This document shows positions 39,923 through 47,658 of a stretch of DNA of 64,000 nucleotides, piece after piece. The notes below the pieces were generated by a model. It had not been told where the DNA came from. It saw only the letters and a program-made list of their open reading frames with translations, and ran no database searches. The first letter of the stretch is position 1. Each line of letters opens with the position of its first letter. The position numbers and the translations under genes are program-made. Origin of the DNA: Lachnospiraceae bacterium. GTDB lineage: Bacteria > Bacillota > Clostridia > Lachnospirales > Lachnospiraceae. The stretch covers positions 372,001-436,000 of the forward strand of contig CP107199.1 in NCBI GenBank assembly GCA_025758065.1. The letters are read 5' to 3'.

Positions 39923-41131
39923 TTAGAATGCAAAAAACTTATCATGAACTGCCTGAACTGCCCTGTCTGCATCCTTCTTATCTACCAGAACAGAAATCTT
40001 GATCTCGCTGGTAGAGATCATATTAATATTGATATGTGCATCATACAATGCCTCAAACAATTTAGCTGCAACACCTGGATTGTTGATCATACCGGAACCA
40101 ACTACGGAAACCTTGGCAATATCTGCATTTGTCTCCAGTCTTGTAAAACGCAGTTCATCCTTATGGGACGCTAACAGCTCTGCCGCTTTCTTAAGATCCC
40201 CTTCTGCTACTGTAAAGCAGATATCCTTTCCTTCCTCATGACCTACACCCTGAAGAATGATATCTACATTAATATGATTCTGTGCCAGTAAGGAGAATAC
40301 CTTAAAAGAAGTTCCTACTTCATTTGGCACTCCTACCAGTGCGATCCTTGCAATATCTTTATCCTTTGCTACGCTGCTGACTGCTGTCTTTTCCATGCGT
40401 TTTGCCACCCCTTTCACTTTTGTACCCGAATGACCGGTAAAACTGGATAATACTTCCAATTTTACATTATATTTTTTCGCAAGCTCTACAGAACGGTTGT
40501 GAAGCACCTGCGCTCCTAAAGTTGCCAGTTCCAGCATCTCATTGTAAGTAACCTCATCCAGCTTTTTTGCACCCTTTACATATCGTGGGTCTGCTGTGTA
40601 TACACCATCTACATCTGTATAGATCTGGCAAAGATCCGCTTCCAAAGCTGCTGCCAGTGCAACTGCAGAGGTATCAGAACCTCCTCTTCCCAATGTAGTG
40701 ATATTCTGGTTTCTGTCTACTCCCTGAAAACCGGTAACGATCACAATACGCTTACGGTCCAGCTCTGCCTCCAGACGCTCTGTATCGATCTTTTTGATCC
40801 TTGCATTTTTAGCTGCTGTATCTGTAAGCACACCTGCCTGCCAGCCGGTAAGGGAAACCACCGGATACCCCAGAGCTTCAATAGCCATAGCACACAGTGC
40901 AACGGAAATCTGCTCTCCTGTAGATAACAGCATATCCATCTCCCGGTTGGAGCCTTCCGGATTAATTTCTTTTGCTTTCTCAATCAGATCATCTGTAGTA
41001 TCACCCTGAGCAGAAAGCACAACCACTACCTGATTTCCTGCTTTGTAGGTATCAGTGATGATCCTTGCTACATTGCGAAGACGCTCTGTGTCAGCTACAG
41101 AGGTACCGCCGAATTTCTGTACGATCAACCC
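39923..41131 (-). CDS. lysC: Aspartate kinase
   Basis: This 402-residue kinase phosphorylates aspartate, the first step to lysine, threonine and methionine. It shows VQKFGGTSVADTERL, TTLGRGGSDTSAVALAAAL and the aspartate-binding region, followed by two ACT regulatory domains (ARIALVGVPNEVGTSFKVFS; KVSVVGSGMINNPGVAAKLF). The start at 41131 is preceded by GGAAGGAAAAG and begins the conserved domain at once, so the upstream start at 41179 is rejected. Two ACT domains indicate feedback control by an end-product amino acid. It is a single gene between unrelated neighbours. Confidence 0.95.
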   Translation of the reverse strand, partial: GLIVQKFGGTSVADTERLRNVARIITDTYKAGNQVVVVLSAQGDTTDDLIEKAKEINPEGSNREMDMLLSTGEQISVALCAMAIEALGYPVVSLTGWQAGVLTDTAAKNARIKKIDTERLEAELDRKRIVIVTGFQGVDRNQNITTLGRGGSDTSAVALAAALEADLCQIYTDVDGVYTADPRYVKGAKKLDEVTYNEMLELATLGAQVLHNRSVELAKKYNVKLEVLSSFTGHSGTKVKGVAKRMEKTAVSSVAKDKDIARIALVGVPNEVGTSFKVFSLLAQNHINVDIILQGVGHEEGKDICFTVAEGDLKKAAELLASHKDELRFTRLETNADIAKVSVVGSGMINNPGVAAKLFEALYDAHININMISTSEIKISVLVDKKDADRAVQAVHDKFFAF

Positions 41132-41258
41132 CATTTTTCTTTTCCTTCCTGTATCTTTTTCTGCATAAAACAGCTGCATTTTTCTAAAGAGTCAGTTTTC
41201 ATTTTAATCTTTTTTTGTCCGCTTGTCCAGTACAAATGACAATATTTGTCTTTACGCA

Positions 41259-41300
41259 AAAACACTGCAGAAGCAAAATACTCCTGCAGTGTTTTCATTT
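41259..41300 (-). terminator. Terminator of the DUF5722 gene
   Basis: AAAACACTGCAG at 41259-41270 pairs perfectly with CTGCAGTGTTTT at 41284-41295. TTTTTGCG follows on the minus strand. Confidence 0.8.
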
Positions 41301-41321
41301 TTCCTGATCACTTTTCTGTGG

Positions 41322-43007
41322 TTATTTTTCAATATTTTTCCATTTAAAATCAGGTATTACATCAGACCATTTATTGATACCGATAAGAGATTTTGCAAAC
41401 TCACTTGCCTCTAAAGTAGAGTTCTTTTTGTCAATATCCCTAAATACCTGCCAGATTTTTCGTCTCTTTGTAGCTTCGATCAGATCTGGCTTACTCATAT
41501 CGCACTCCCATAAGCCTAATTTCAGTCCATCCTTTACTTCTGAAGGCGCATCTACCTGGCGGCTTAAGGTATACGCATCAATGTATGGATTGCTGTCTAC
41601 CAGATAATATGAATATGCAAAGGCTGCTGCCTGAAGCTCTGGAACAGCCCCTCTGGTAGGACTGTAGGCAGTAAAGCCCTGTTCAGTAAGGATAATGTGA
41701 CGTACCTGACCAGATGGTGTCTTTAATGTTTCCTGGCAAAAATAATCAGTCAGCACATTTAAGTTGGCAAAATTAATAACTGGTGAATTAAAGTCCTTTT
41801 TAACCAGTCCTGTAGTTTCAGCATCATCCCAGAATACAGGATCTGTCAGCGGACATGGATATGGATGATAAGCCAGTCCCCATTCCATCTGTCCCTGAAC
41901 GTTGGCAATAGAGTTAAAGCTGTCAATGATCTCTTTTCCTCCGTATTTTAACTGACCGTCCATGTCATTCATCCAGTTATAACTAAGAGAAAGATAGACT
42001 CTGTCATTTGCATTGGTACTCTTAATGGCTGTATAGCATACGCGGAATGCCTTTTCGTAGGTCTTTACATAATTAGTCAGATCCATAGGCCCCATATAGT
42101 TCCACTGCTGATTTTCGATCTCATTTCCAATGATCCAGTTAGAAATTTTTCCATAATCAGCATTTTTTCCGCTGTAATGATCTGCCAGAAACGCAGAAAT
42201 TGCTTTCAGCTGCTCAAAACCAGCTTCGGTAGTCGCATTAAACATATAATAATAGGCATCTGAAGTTTTCTGCACACCTGGAATAAACAGATTGGAAGTA
42301 GTATCGCTCCAGTCATTTAAAAGGATCGCATTTACAACCATTCCTTTTCCAGAATAGGCGCTGATGACTTTATCATAATCTTCTACAATGCTTTTGTTAA
42401 AATGATAAGTTTTGCCCTCATACTGGAAATCAATACCTGATCCCATCAGCCTGGATACCGCAATATTGGTGGTAACATATTTCACACCCAGATCAAAGGC
42501 ATCATTTAGCATATTCAGCTCAATATTTAAACCTTTCTTTGTAAGAGGTTCCTTAAAAGCTTCTTTATTCTTTGCTGCGATCTCAGGATTGGTAATATAA
42601 TGAGGTTCGCCGACTGCCTTGTAAGTGCCGTCTTCTTTTACTGCCAGCACAAATTTGCTGTAAAGACGGTCTGATCCATTGCCCTTACTAAAAGGAACCG
42701 TAACTGTAGCCGCACCAGATGCATTTACTGAAGCAAGATAGTCACTGCGGCTTCCCAGATCATCCTGATATATGGGCTGCTCAAACACATACACCTTACC
42801 GTCCGTTCCTTCTGTACTGCCGCTGCTGTTTAAGGCAATCTCAATATTCTGTTTATCACTGGTTATCTTACAGGATGTGATTTGTCCGGAAACTTCTGCA
42901 GCCAGAACATTAAATGCACTGGCTCCCAGGGCGAAAATGCCTGCTCCAAGAAACAGAACCGCTGCACACAAAAAGCCTGCAGCTCCTGATATTTTATGAT
43001 TTTTCAT
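41322..43007 (-). CDS. Secreted DUF5722 glycosidase-like protein
   Basis: This 561-residue exported protein has a signal peptide over residues 1-37 (ending near FNVLAAE) and a N-terminal beta domain. A TIM-barrel-like region follows, with IIGNEIENQQW-type and LTEQGFTAY motifs that resemble the acid/base and nucleophile glutamates of clan GH-A. LSYNWMNDMDG and WGLAYHPYPCPLTDP are conserved in DUF5722. The start at 43007 has GGGAGGCAG upstream. Likely a cell-surface or secreted carbohydrate hydrolase; substrate unknown. It is monocistronic with its own terminator. Confidence 0.8.
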   Translation of the reverse strand: MKNHKISGAAGFLCAAVLFLGAGIFALGASAFNVLAAEVSGQITSCKITSDKQNIEIALNSSGSTEGTDGKVYVFEQPIYQDDLGSRSDYLASVNASGAATVTVPFSKGNGSDRLYSKFVLAVKEDGTYKAVGEPHYITNPEIAAKNKEAFKEPLTKKGLNIELNMLNDAFDLGVKYVTTNIAVSRLMGSGIDFQYEGKTYHFNKSIVEDYDKVISAYSGKGMVVNAILLNDWSDTTSNLFIPGVQKTSDAYYYMFNATTEAGFEQLKAISAFLADHYSGKNADYGKISNWIIGNEIENQQWNYMGPMDLTNYVKTYEKAFRVCYTAIKSTNANDRVYLSLSYNWMNDMDGQLKYGGKEIIDSFNSIANVQGQMEWGLAYHPYPCPLTDPVFWDDAETTGLVKKDFNSPVINFANLNVLTDYFCQETLKTPSGQVRHIILTEQGFTAYSPTRGAVPELQAAAFAYSYYLVDSNPYIDAYTLSRQVDAPSEVKDGLKLGLWECDMSKPDLIEATKRRKIWQVFRDIDKKNSTLEASEFAKSLIGINKWSDVIPDFKWKNIEK

Positions 43008-43116
43008 TCTTTCTGCCTCCCATGTTCTGTCAGTTTTTTTACAACCTACATCATACATAATCTATCTTATATTTTCAATTACGTTTTTATTACATTATCT
43101 TAATTATCTGGTTAAA

Positions 43117-43261
43117 TTTCAGCCATGCGCTAGTTTGAATGAGAAAGTATGTTACATGCTTGCTTGCATAAGTACTTTTTCATTCAAACCAGCATATGGT
43201 GAACCCACCATGCTTCTTGCTTTCATGAATATGGAAACAAGAAGATGGAATGACCTGTAAC
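43117..43261. repeat. Two-hairpin element (family C), copy 2
   Basis: It aligns along its length with 34213-34359. Both internal hairpins are kept (AGTTTGAATGAGAAAGTA with its partner; CTTCTTGCTTTCAT), but the right terminal repeat is changed (GGAATGACC in place of GTCATGGCTGAACT). It lies upstream of the thiW promoter. Confidence 0.8.
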
Positions 43262-43290
43262 TTATCCCGCACTGTATACAGCTTTTCCTA

Positions 43291-43318
43291 TTGACATTTT
43301 TTTCTCTCCGTTTATAAT
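43291..43318 (+). promoter_or_regulatory. Promoter of thiW-thiM
   Basis: TTGACA (43291-43296) and TATAAT (43313-43318) are 16 bp apart. Transcription would begin near 43325, giving a leader of about 280 nt. Confidence 0.8.
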
Positions 43319-43328
43319 ACTGTTAGAC

Positions 43329-43477
43329 CTTTTGTATCTGCCTGCGGGCTGAGACGGTATGAGGGGGAGCGCCCTTATACTGCGTACAAAAGAGATGCGA
43401 TGGGACTCCGTGTTTCGGATTGAGAGGATGCTAGTGAGCATCGACCGCCAATTACAGCTGTAAAAAGGCGCCATCGC
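43329..43477 (+). ncRNA. Structured leader RNA upstream of thiW (candidate riboswitch)
   Basis: Domain A is closed by CTTTTGTA (43329-43336) and TACAAAAG (43385-43392). It contains GCC-tgcg-GGC and a 10 bp stem, GGTATGAGGG with CCCTTATACT. Domain B is closed by GCGATGG (43397-43403) and CCATCGC (43471-43477) around three hairpins: TCCG-tgttt-CGGA, GATGCT-agtg-AGCATC, and CGCC...GGCG. GGGCTGAGA and GCGATGGGA recall pieces of the TPP riboswitch, but the ACCUGAUCUGG/UAAU core is not found. A terminator follows, and GGCGC of domain B can pair with its 5' arm. Confidence 0.6.
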
Positions 43478-43508
43478 TATGTCTATTTTTTAACAGAGAT
43501 TTGCCAAG

Positions 43509-43532
43509 CGCGCCCTATGGATGCGTTTTTTT
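43509..43532 (+). terminator. Leader terminator before thiW
   Basis: CGCGCCC-tat-GGATGCG (6 of 7 pairs) is followed by seven T. It lies about 70 bp before the thiW start and would allow attenuation. The 5' arm GCGCC can alternatively pair with GGCGC at 43467-43471 in the upstream structure. Confidence 0.65.
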
Positions 43533-43604
43533 ATTGCCTGTTTCTATGAAACCATATGAAACATCTTCATCCAGTATACAGCCAGAATGAGGAGAGAAAA
43601 CGAT

Positions 43605-44321
43605 ATGAAAAATTCAAAAACACACGTAACGAAACTTGTCTTCCTTGCCATGATGGTAGCTTTGGGAGTAGTGATCTCCCCTATTCTTCGTGTAGAGGGA
43701 ATGTGTCCTATGGCACACTTCATCAATGTGACCTGTGCTGTTATGCTTGGTCCCTGGTACGCTTTTGTATGCGCTCTGGCTATTGGCATTATCCGCATGG
43801 CCTGCATGGGCATCCCGCCTCTGGCACTGACTGGTGCAATATTTGGTGCTTTCCTTTCCGGTATGCTCTACCGCCTTTCCAAAGGCAAACTGGTATGTGC
43901 TTTCATCGGCGAAGTCATTGGAACCGGCATCATCGGAGCTATTATTTCCTATCCTGTAATGACACTGATCTGGGGACGTACCGGACTTACCTGGTTCTTC
44001 TATGTACCATCCTTTATTGCAGGTACACTGATCGGAGGAAGCCTTGCTTTCATTTTCTTAAAACATTTACAGAAAGCACACATGTTATCCACATTCCAGG
44101 CAGCTTTAGGCTCTCAGGTCTACAATAATACAGATACCGTTGTGAATGACTCTCTTGGCATCGCATTTTTAGGCTTTATCGGTTATCTGGCTGCTACTGT
44201 TGCTGTAAAGCAATTCGTTGCTGAACCTGGACCAGTAGCAGGCAGTATCAAATATATTGTTCTCATTGCCTTTATTGCAGTGGCAGTGGTATACTGGAAT
44301 ACAAATAAGAAACATGCCTGA
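43605..44321 (+). CDS. thiW: ThiW: thiazole/thiamin-precursor ECF transporter S component
   Basis: This 238-residue membrane protein has about five to six helices and matches the ThiW family (MMVALGVVISPILRVEGMCP, HFINVTCAVMLGPWYAFVCA, GAIFGAFLSGMLYRL). It would bind hydroxyethylthiazole or a related thiamin precursor in an ECF transporter. GAGGAGAGAAAACGAT sets the start at 43605 rather than 43587. thiM, whose product phosphorylates the imported thiazole, lies 120 bp downstream after an attenuator-like hairpin. Confidence 0.9.
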   Translation: MKNSKTHVTKLVFLAMMVALGVVISPILRVEGMCPMAHFINVTCAVMLGPWYAFVCALAIGIIRMACMGIPPLALTGAIFGAFLSGMLYRLSKGKLVCAFIGEVIGTGIIGAIISYPVMTLIWGRTGLTWFFYVPSFIAGTLIGGSLAFIFLKHLQKAHMLSTFQAALGSQVYNNTDTVVNDSLGIAFLGFIGYLAATVAVKQFVAEPGPVAGSIKYIVLIAFIAVAVVYWNTNKKHA

Positions 44322-44356
44322 TGTACATAAATATGCATAATACGCAATGGCAAAAC

Positions 44357-44400
44357 AAACGCTGTAACAAGCCTGCATGGTTCTGTTGCGGCGTTTTTAT
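44357..44400 (+). terminator. Hairpin with T run between thiW and thiM
   Basis: AAACGCtGTAACA (44357-44369) pairs with TGTTGCgGCGTTT (44384-44396), followed by TTATTATA. It could end the thiW transcript or allow partial read-through to thiM. Confidence 0.7.
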
Positions 44401-44441
44401 TATATAAACATATTGAGATATATTTTTAAGGAGAGCATCTA

Positions 44442-45344
44442 ATGGACAATATAAATAAAACAATAGATGAAACTACGAATATAGAGAATGAGCCTGTTCT
44501 TTCCTGCTTAAAACAGATCCGCAGCCAGCTCCGTAATCAGGCGCCGCTGATCCACTGCATCACCCACCCGATTGTGATCAATGACTGTGCTAATTCAGTT
44601 CTGGCCATTGGTGGTCGTCCTATTATGGCTGAACATCCAGCAGAAGTGGCTGACATTGCTTCCAGTGCTGCAGCTCTTACAGTCAGTCTTGGAAATATTA
44701 CAGATGCAAGAGCTGAGTCCATGTTTCTGGCTGGAAAAGCCATTAAAAGAATGAACAATACTGAAAATGGAAAAAGAGCCTCTGTGATCGACCTGGTAGG
44801 GATCACATGCAGCTCTTTCCGCATGGAACTTGCAAAACGTTTTATTAAAGAATGTGAACCTGCTGTCATTAAGGGCAATGGCTCTGAAATACGTGCTATA
44901 GCGGGAACTGCCTTTCATGGTACCGGTGTGGACGTAAGTGCAGCTGATGCTGTCAGCGCAAAAAATCCTGATTCCGTCAAATCTATGGCCCATATTGCAG
45001 GAAAACTGGCCCAGGAGACTGGTGCTGTAGTTATGGTCACAGGTGAAGTAGATATCATAGCATCCCCTGAAAATGAGATTGCCTATGCCATCTATAACGG
45101 CTCTCCCAACATGGCAAAAGTAACCGGCACCGGCTGTATGCTTACCTGCATTACAGGTACGTATCTTTCTGTCACAGACGCCCTTACAGCCTGTGTTCTG
45201 GCTGCACTCACGTTAGACTGTGCCGGAGAATGTGCCAATGCTGCAAAAGGCCTTGGAACTTATCATATTGAGCTGATTGACCAACTTTCCCTCATAAATG
45301 AGGCCAAGATTGCCCAGTTAGCAAATATACAGTTGCTGCAATAA
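44442..45344 (+). CDS. thiM: Hydroxyethylthiazole kinase
   Basis: This 300-residue kinase phosphorylates hydroxyethylthiazole in thiamin salvage. Family motifs include PLIHCITHPIVINDCANSVL, GGRPIMAEHPAEVADI, VIKGNGSEIRAIAG and the ATP/anion site KVTGTGCMLTCITG. AAGGAGAGCATCTA precedes the ATG. The first 25 residues are an extra charged N-terminal segment not seen in most ThiM proteins. It works with ThiW (uptake) and the ThiE-like enzyme encoded convergently. Confidence 0.95.
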   Translation: MDNINKTIDETTNIENEPVLSCLKQIRSQLRNQAPLIHCITHPIVINDCANSVLAIGGRPIMAEHPAEVADIASSAAALTVSLGNITDARAESMFLAGKAIKRMNNTENGKRASVIDLVGITCSSFRMELAKRFIKECEPAVIKGNGSEIRAIAGTAFHGTGVDVSAADAVSAKNPDSVKSMAHIAGKLAQETGAVVMVTGEVDIIASPENEIAYAIYNGSPNMAKVTGTGCMLTCITGTYLSVTDALTACVLAALTLDCAGECANAAKGLGTYHIELIDQLSLINEAKIAQLANIQLLQ

Positions 45345-45349
45345 CGCTA

Positions 45350-45402
45350 AAGTAAATCATCATTACCATTTCGTTGTAAAAGCAACATTTTAATGATTAC
45401 TT
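45350..45402. terminator. Convergent hairpin between thiM and thiE
   Basis: AAGTAAATCATcATT pairs with AATGATTACTT across about 27 nt. It spans the gap and the end of the thiE-like gene and could end transcripts from both sides. Confidence 0.5.
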
Positions 45403-46010
45403 CCATGATCCTTTAATTGCATAAACCCGGACATCATACATCCGCCTGCTGCCCCGGTCCCAAGGATCTGGGGCATTTTTTCTTCTGATATTCCACCAAT
45501 GGCATACACCGGAATATTTACTGCCTTACATACATTTTCAAGAAATTCCAGTCCCCGCCCCGGCAGCCCTTTCTTGCAGTCAGTTTCAAAAATATTTCCT
45601 GCAAATATATAATCAGCCCCCAGATGCTCTGCCTCTTTTGCATCCTCTACAGAATGAACAGACGTACCAAGAAGGTTAAGCCCATCAGTCCGTCCCATCG
45701 TTTTAAGCATTTCTAAATGCAAATGCAGCTTATCATATCCTAAATGCTTCACTACTTCTGGAAAACGATGCAAAATAAGGGTCGTCCCCTCCTTTTCGCA
45801 TAATCTGATAACTGCCTTTGCCAGTTCTTCGTATTTTTCTTCTGTCAGATCCTTTTCACGCAGCACCATAGCTTTTGGATGAAGGGAAGCAACGTATGCA
45901 AGCTGCTTTATATATGCTTCGCTCCAGTCTGTCCCTGCGTTTATTTCCTCATTCTCATTACTTTCTCTTATCAGATGCCGGTTGGTTACTGCTATCATCT
46001 TTTCGTACAT
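45390..46010 (-). CDS. thiE: Thiamine-phosphate synthase family protein (ThiE/TenI-like)
   Basis: This 206-residue TIM-barrel protein has AVTNRHLI at the N-terminus, the (beta/alpha) motif VLREKDLTEEKYEELA, LLGTSVHSVEDAKEAEHLGA, DYIFAGNIFETDCKKGLPGR and a phosphate-binding IPVYAIGGISEEKM. The family couples thiazole phosphate and HMP pyrophosphate. Some substitutions (such as FETDCKKG) are typical of the TenI branch, whose members may act as thiazole tautomerases instead. Location beside thiM-thiW favours a role in thiamin salvage. Confidence 0.8.
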   Translation of the reverse strand: MYEKMIAVTNRHLIRESNENEEINAGTDWSEAYIKQLAYVASLHPKAMVLREKDLTEEKYEELAKAVIRLCEKEGTTLILHRFPEVVKHLGYDKLHLHLEMLKTMGRTDGLNLLGTSVHSVEDAKEAEHLGADYIFAGNIFETDCKKGLPGRGLEFLENVCKAVNIPVYAIGGISEEKMPQILGTGAAGGCMMSGFMQLKDHGSNH

Positions 46011-46128
46011 ATCTTTCCCCTTTGGTTCAAAACACTATTTCAGGCACGCAGGCCCAGCCCCTTAGTAGCATTTTTGTAGTAACAGACATGTCACTATAGC
46101 TCCTTGGCAGCACTTTCATAGTAAAAAA

Positions 46129-46155
46129 AGCCCCCGGAAGTAATTCCGGGAGCCA
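46129..46155 (-). terminator. Terminator of the str/rpo operon after tuf
   Basis: On the minus strand GGCTCCCGGAA-ttac-TTCCGGGGGCT is followed by TTTTTTTAC. It closes transcription about 65 bp past tuf. Confidence 0.85.
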
Positions 46156-46217
46156 AATCGTTTGAGCATAATGTCCATTCAGACATGTTGTATTACTTAT
46201 ATATAAATTCTGTAAAA

Positions 46218-47411
46218 TTATTCGATGATAGATACAACTCTACCAGAACCTACAGTACGTCCGCCTTCACGGATAGCGAAACGAAGTCCCTGCTCCATAG
46301 CTACTGGATGGATCAGTTCAACAGTCATTTCTACGTTATCGCCAGGCATACACATTTCAGTACCAGCTGGTAACTCGCAAACGCCAGTTACGTCAGTTGT
46401 TCTGAAGTAGAACTGTGGACGATAGTTGTTGAAGAAAGGTGTATGACGGCCGCCCTCGTCCTTGGTCAGAACGTAAACCTGAGCGGTAAATTTGTGATGG
46501 CAATGTACAGAACCTGGCTTGCACAGACACTGTCCACGCTCGATCTCAGTTCTCTGAACACCACGCAGCAGAGCACCGATGTTATCACCAGCCTCAGCGC
46601 TGTCAAGGAGCTTACGGAACATTTCGATACCGGTTACAACAGTCTTACGGGTATCTTCGTGAATACCAACGATCTCAACTTCGTCGTTCAGGTTCAGAGT
46701 ACCACGCTCTACTCTACCAGTAGCAACAGTACCACGGCCAGTAATGGTGAATACGTCCTCTACAGGCATCAGGAAAGGCTTATCTGTTTCACGAACAGGA
46801 TCTGGAATCCAGCTGTCAACTGCATCCATCAGTTCCATGATCTTATCGCCCCATGGTCCCATTGGATCTTCCAGAGCCTTCAGAGCGGAACCCTGGATGA
46901 TAGGAGTATCATCGCCTGGGAACTCATACTCGTTCAGCAGTTCACGGATTTCCATGTCTACTAATTCAAGTAACTCAGGATCGTCTACCATATCGCACTT
47001 GTTCATGAATACTACGATGTAAGGTACACCTACCTGACGGGACAGAAGGATGTGCTCTCTAGTCTGAGCCATAACACCATCAGTTGCAGCTACAACCAGG
47101 ATAGCGCCGTCCATCTGAGCAGCACCAGTGATCATGTTCTTAACGTAGTCAGCATGTCCTGGGCAGTCAACGTGTGCATAGTGTCTCTTCTCGGTCTGAT
47201 ACTCAACGTGTGCAGTAGAGATGGTGATACCACGCTCTCTCTCTTCTGGAGCCTTATCGATGTTCTCGAAATCTACCTTTGCGTTTCCAGCAACTCTTTC
47301 TGCCAGAACCTTGGTAATAGCAGCGGTCAGAGTAGTTTTACCATGGTCAACGTGTCCGATGGTACCAATGTTACAATGGGTTTTAGTTCTTTCAAACTTA
47401 GCTTTAGCCAT
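46218..47411 (-). CDS. tuf: Elongation factor Tu
   Basis: This 397-residue GTPase delivers aminoacyl-tRNA to the ribosome. It has GHVDHGKTT (P-loop), the effector region RGITISTAHVEY, DCPGHADYV and NKCDMVDD, followed by the two beta-barrel domains with conserved C-terminal AIREGGRTVGSGRV. GGAGGACG precedes the ATG. It is the last gene of the leftward rpoB-rpoC-rpsL-rpsG-fusA-tuf order and is followed by a strong terminator. Confidence 0.98.
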   Translation of the reverse strand: MAKAKFERTKTHCNIGTIGHVDHGKTTLTAAITKVLAERVAGNAKVDFENIDKAPEERERGITISTAHVEYQTEKRHYAHVDCPGHADYVKNMITGAAQMDGAILVVAATDGVMAQTREHILLSRQVGVPYIVVFMNKCDMVDDPELLELVDMEIRELLNEYEFPGDDTPIIQGSALKALEDPMGPWGDKIMELMDAVDSWIPDPVRETDKPFLMPVEDVFTITGRGTVATGRVERGTLNLNDEVEIVGIHEDTRKTVVTGIEMFRKLLDSAEAGDNIGALLRGVQRTEIERGQCLCKPGSVHCHHKFTAQVYVLTKDEGGRHTPFFNNYRPQFYFRTTDVTGVCELPAGTEMCMPGDNVEMTVELIHPVAMEQGLRFAIREGGRTVGSGRVVSIIE

Positions 47412-47588
47412 TTTATAACGTCCTCCTTAATTTGCGCCCCTGTATATGTGTGGGGCTAATATAGTTAATGTCAGGCTATCAATCATTATATGATATTTCA
47501 CCTTGATTTACAAGCCTTTTTTGGATTTTATACAGAGCATACCTCTGATGTTTCCACCAGAGGAAACTCTGTTATATATTGCTTTTTT

Positions 47589-47651
47589 ACTCAGGTTCAC
47601 GCGCTTACGCGCTCTACTGTCTGCTTACGCAGACAAAACCTTCGTTAATGG
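47589..47651 (-). repeat. Structured repeat family A, third copy
   Basis: On the minus strand it starts CCATTAACGAA. It has an outer stem GGTTxx/xxGAACC and hairpins GTCTGC-gtaa-GCAGAC and GCGC-gtaa-GCGC. Compared with copy 1 at 468, loop and stem bases differ but pairing is kept, including a swap of the outer stem. It lies 8 bp past the fusA stop, in the fusA-tuf gap. Confidence 0.7.
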
Positions 47652-47658
47652 TCACATT

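Noticed and set aside
43397..43477. tRNA-like cloverleaf (7 bp closing stem with three hairpins)
   Set aside because: Loop sizes are wrong (4-5 nt), there is no T-loop TTCRA or anticodon loop, and it lies in an mRNA leader.
43325..43480. TPP riboswitch call for the thiW leader
   Set aside because: CUGAGA-like and GCG..GGGA-like words are present but the P4/P5 core is absent, and the observed helices pair those words differently. Kept as an unassigned structured RNA.
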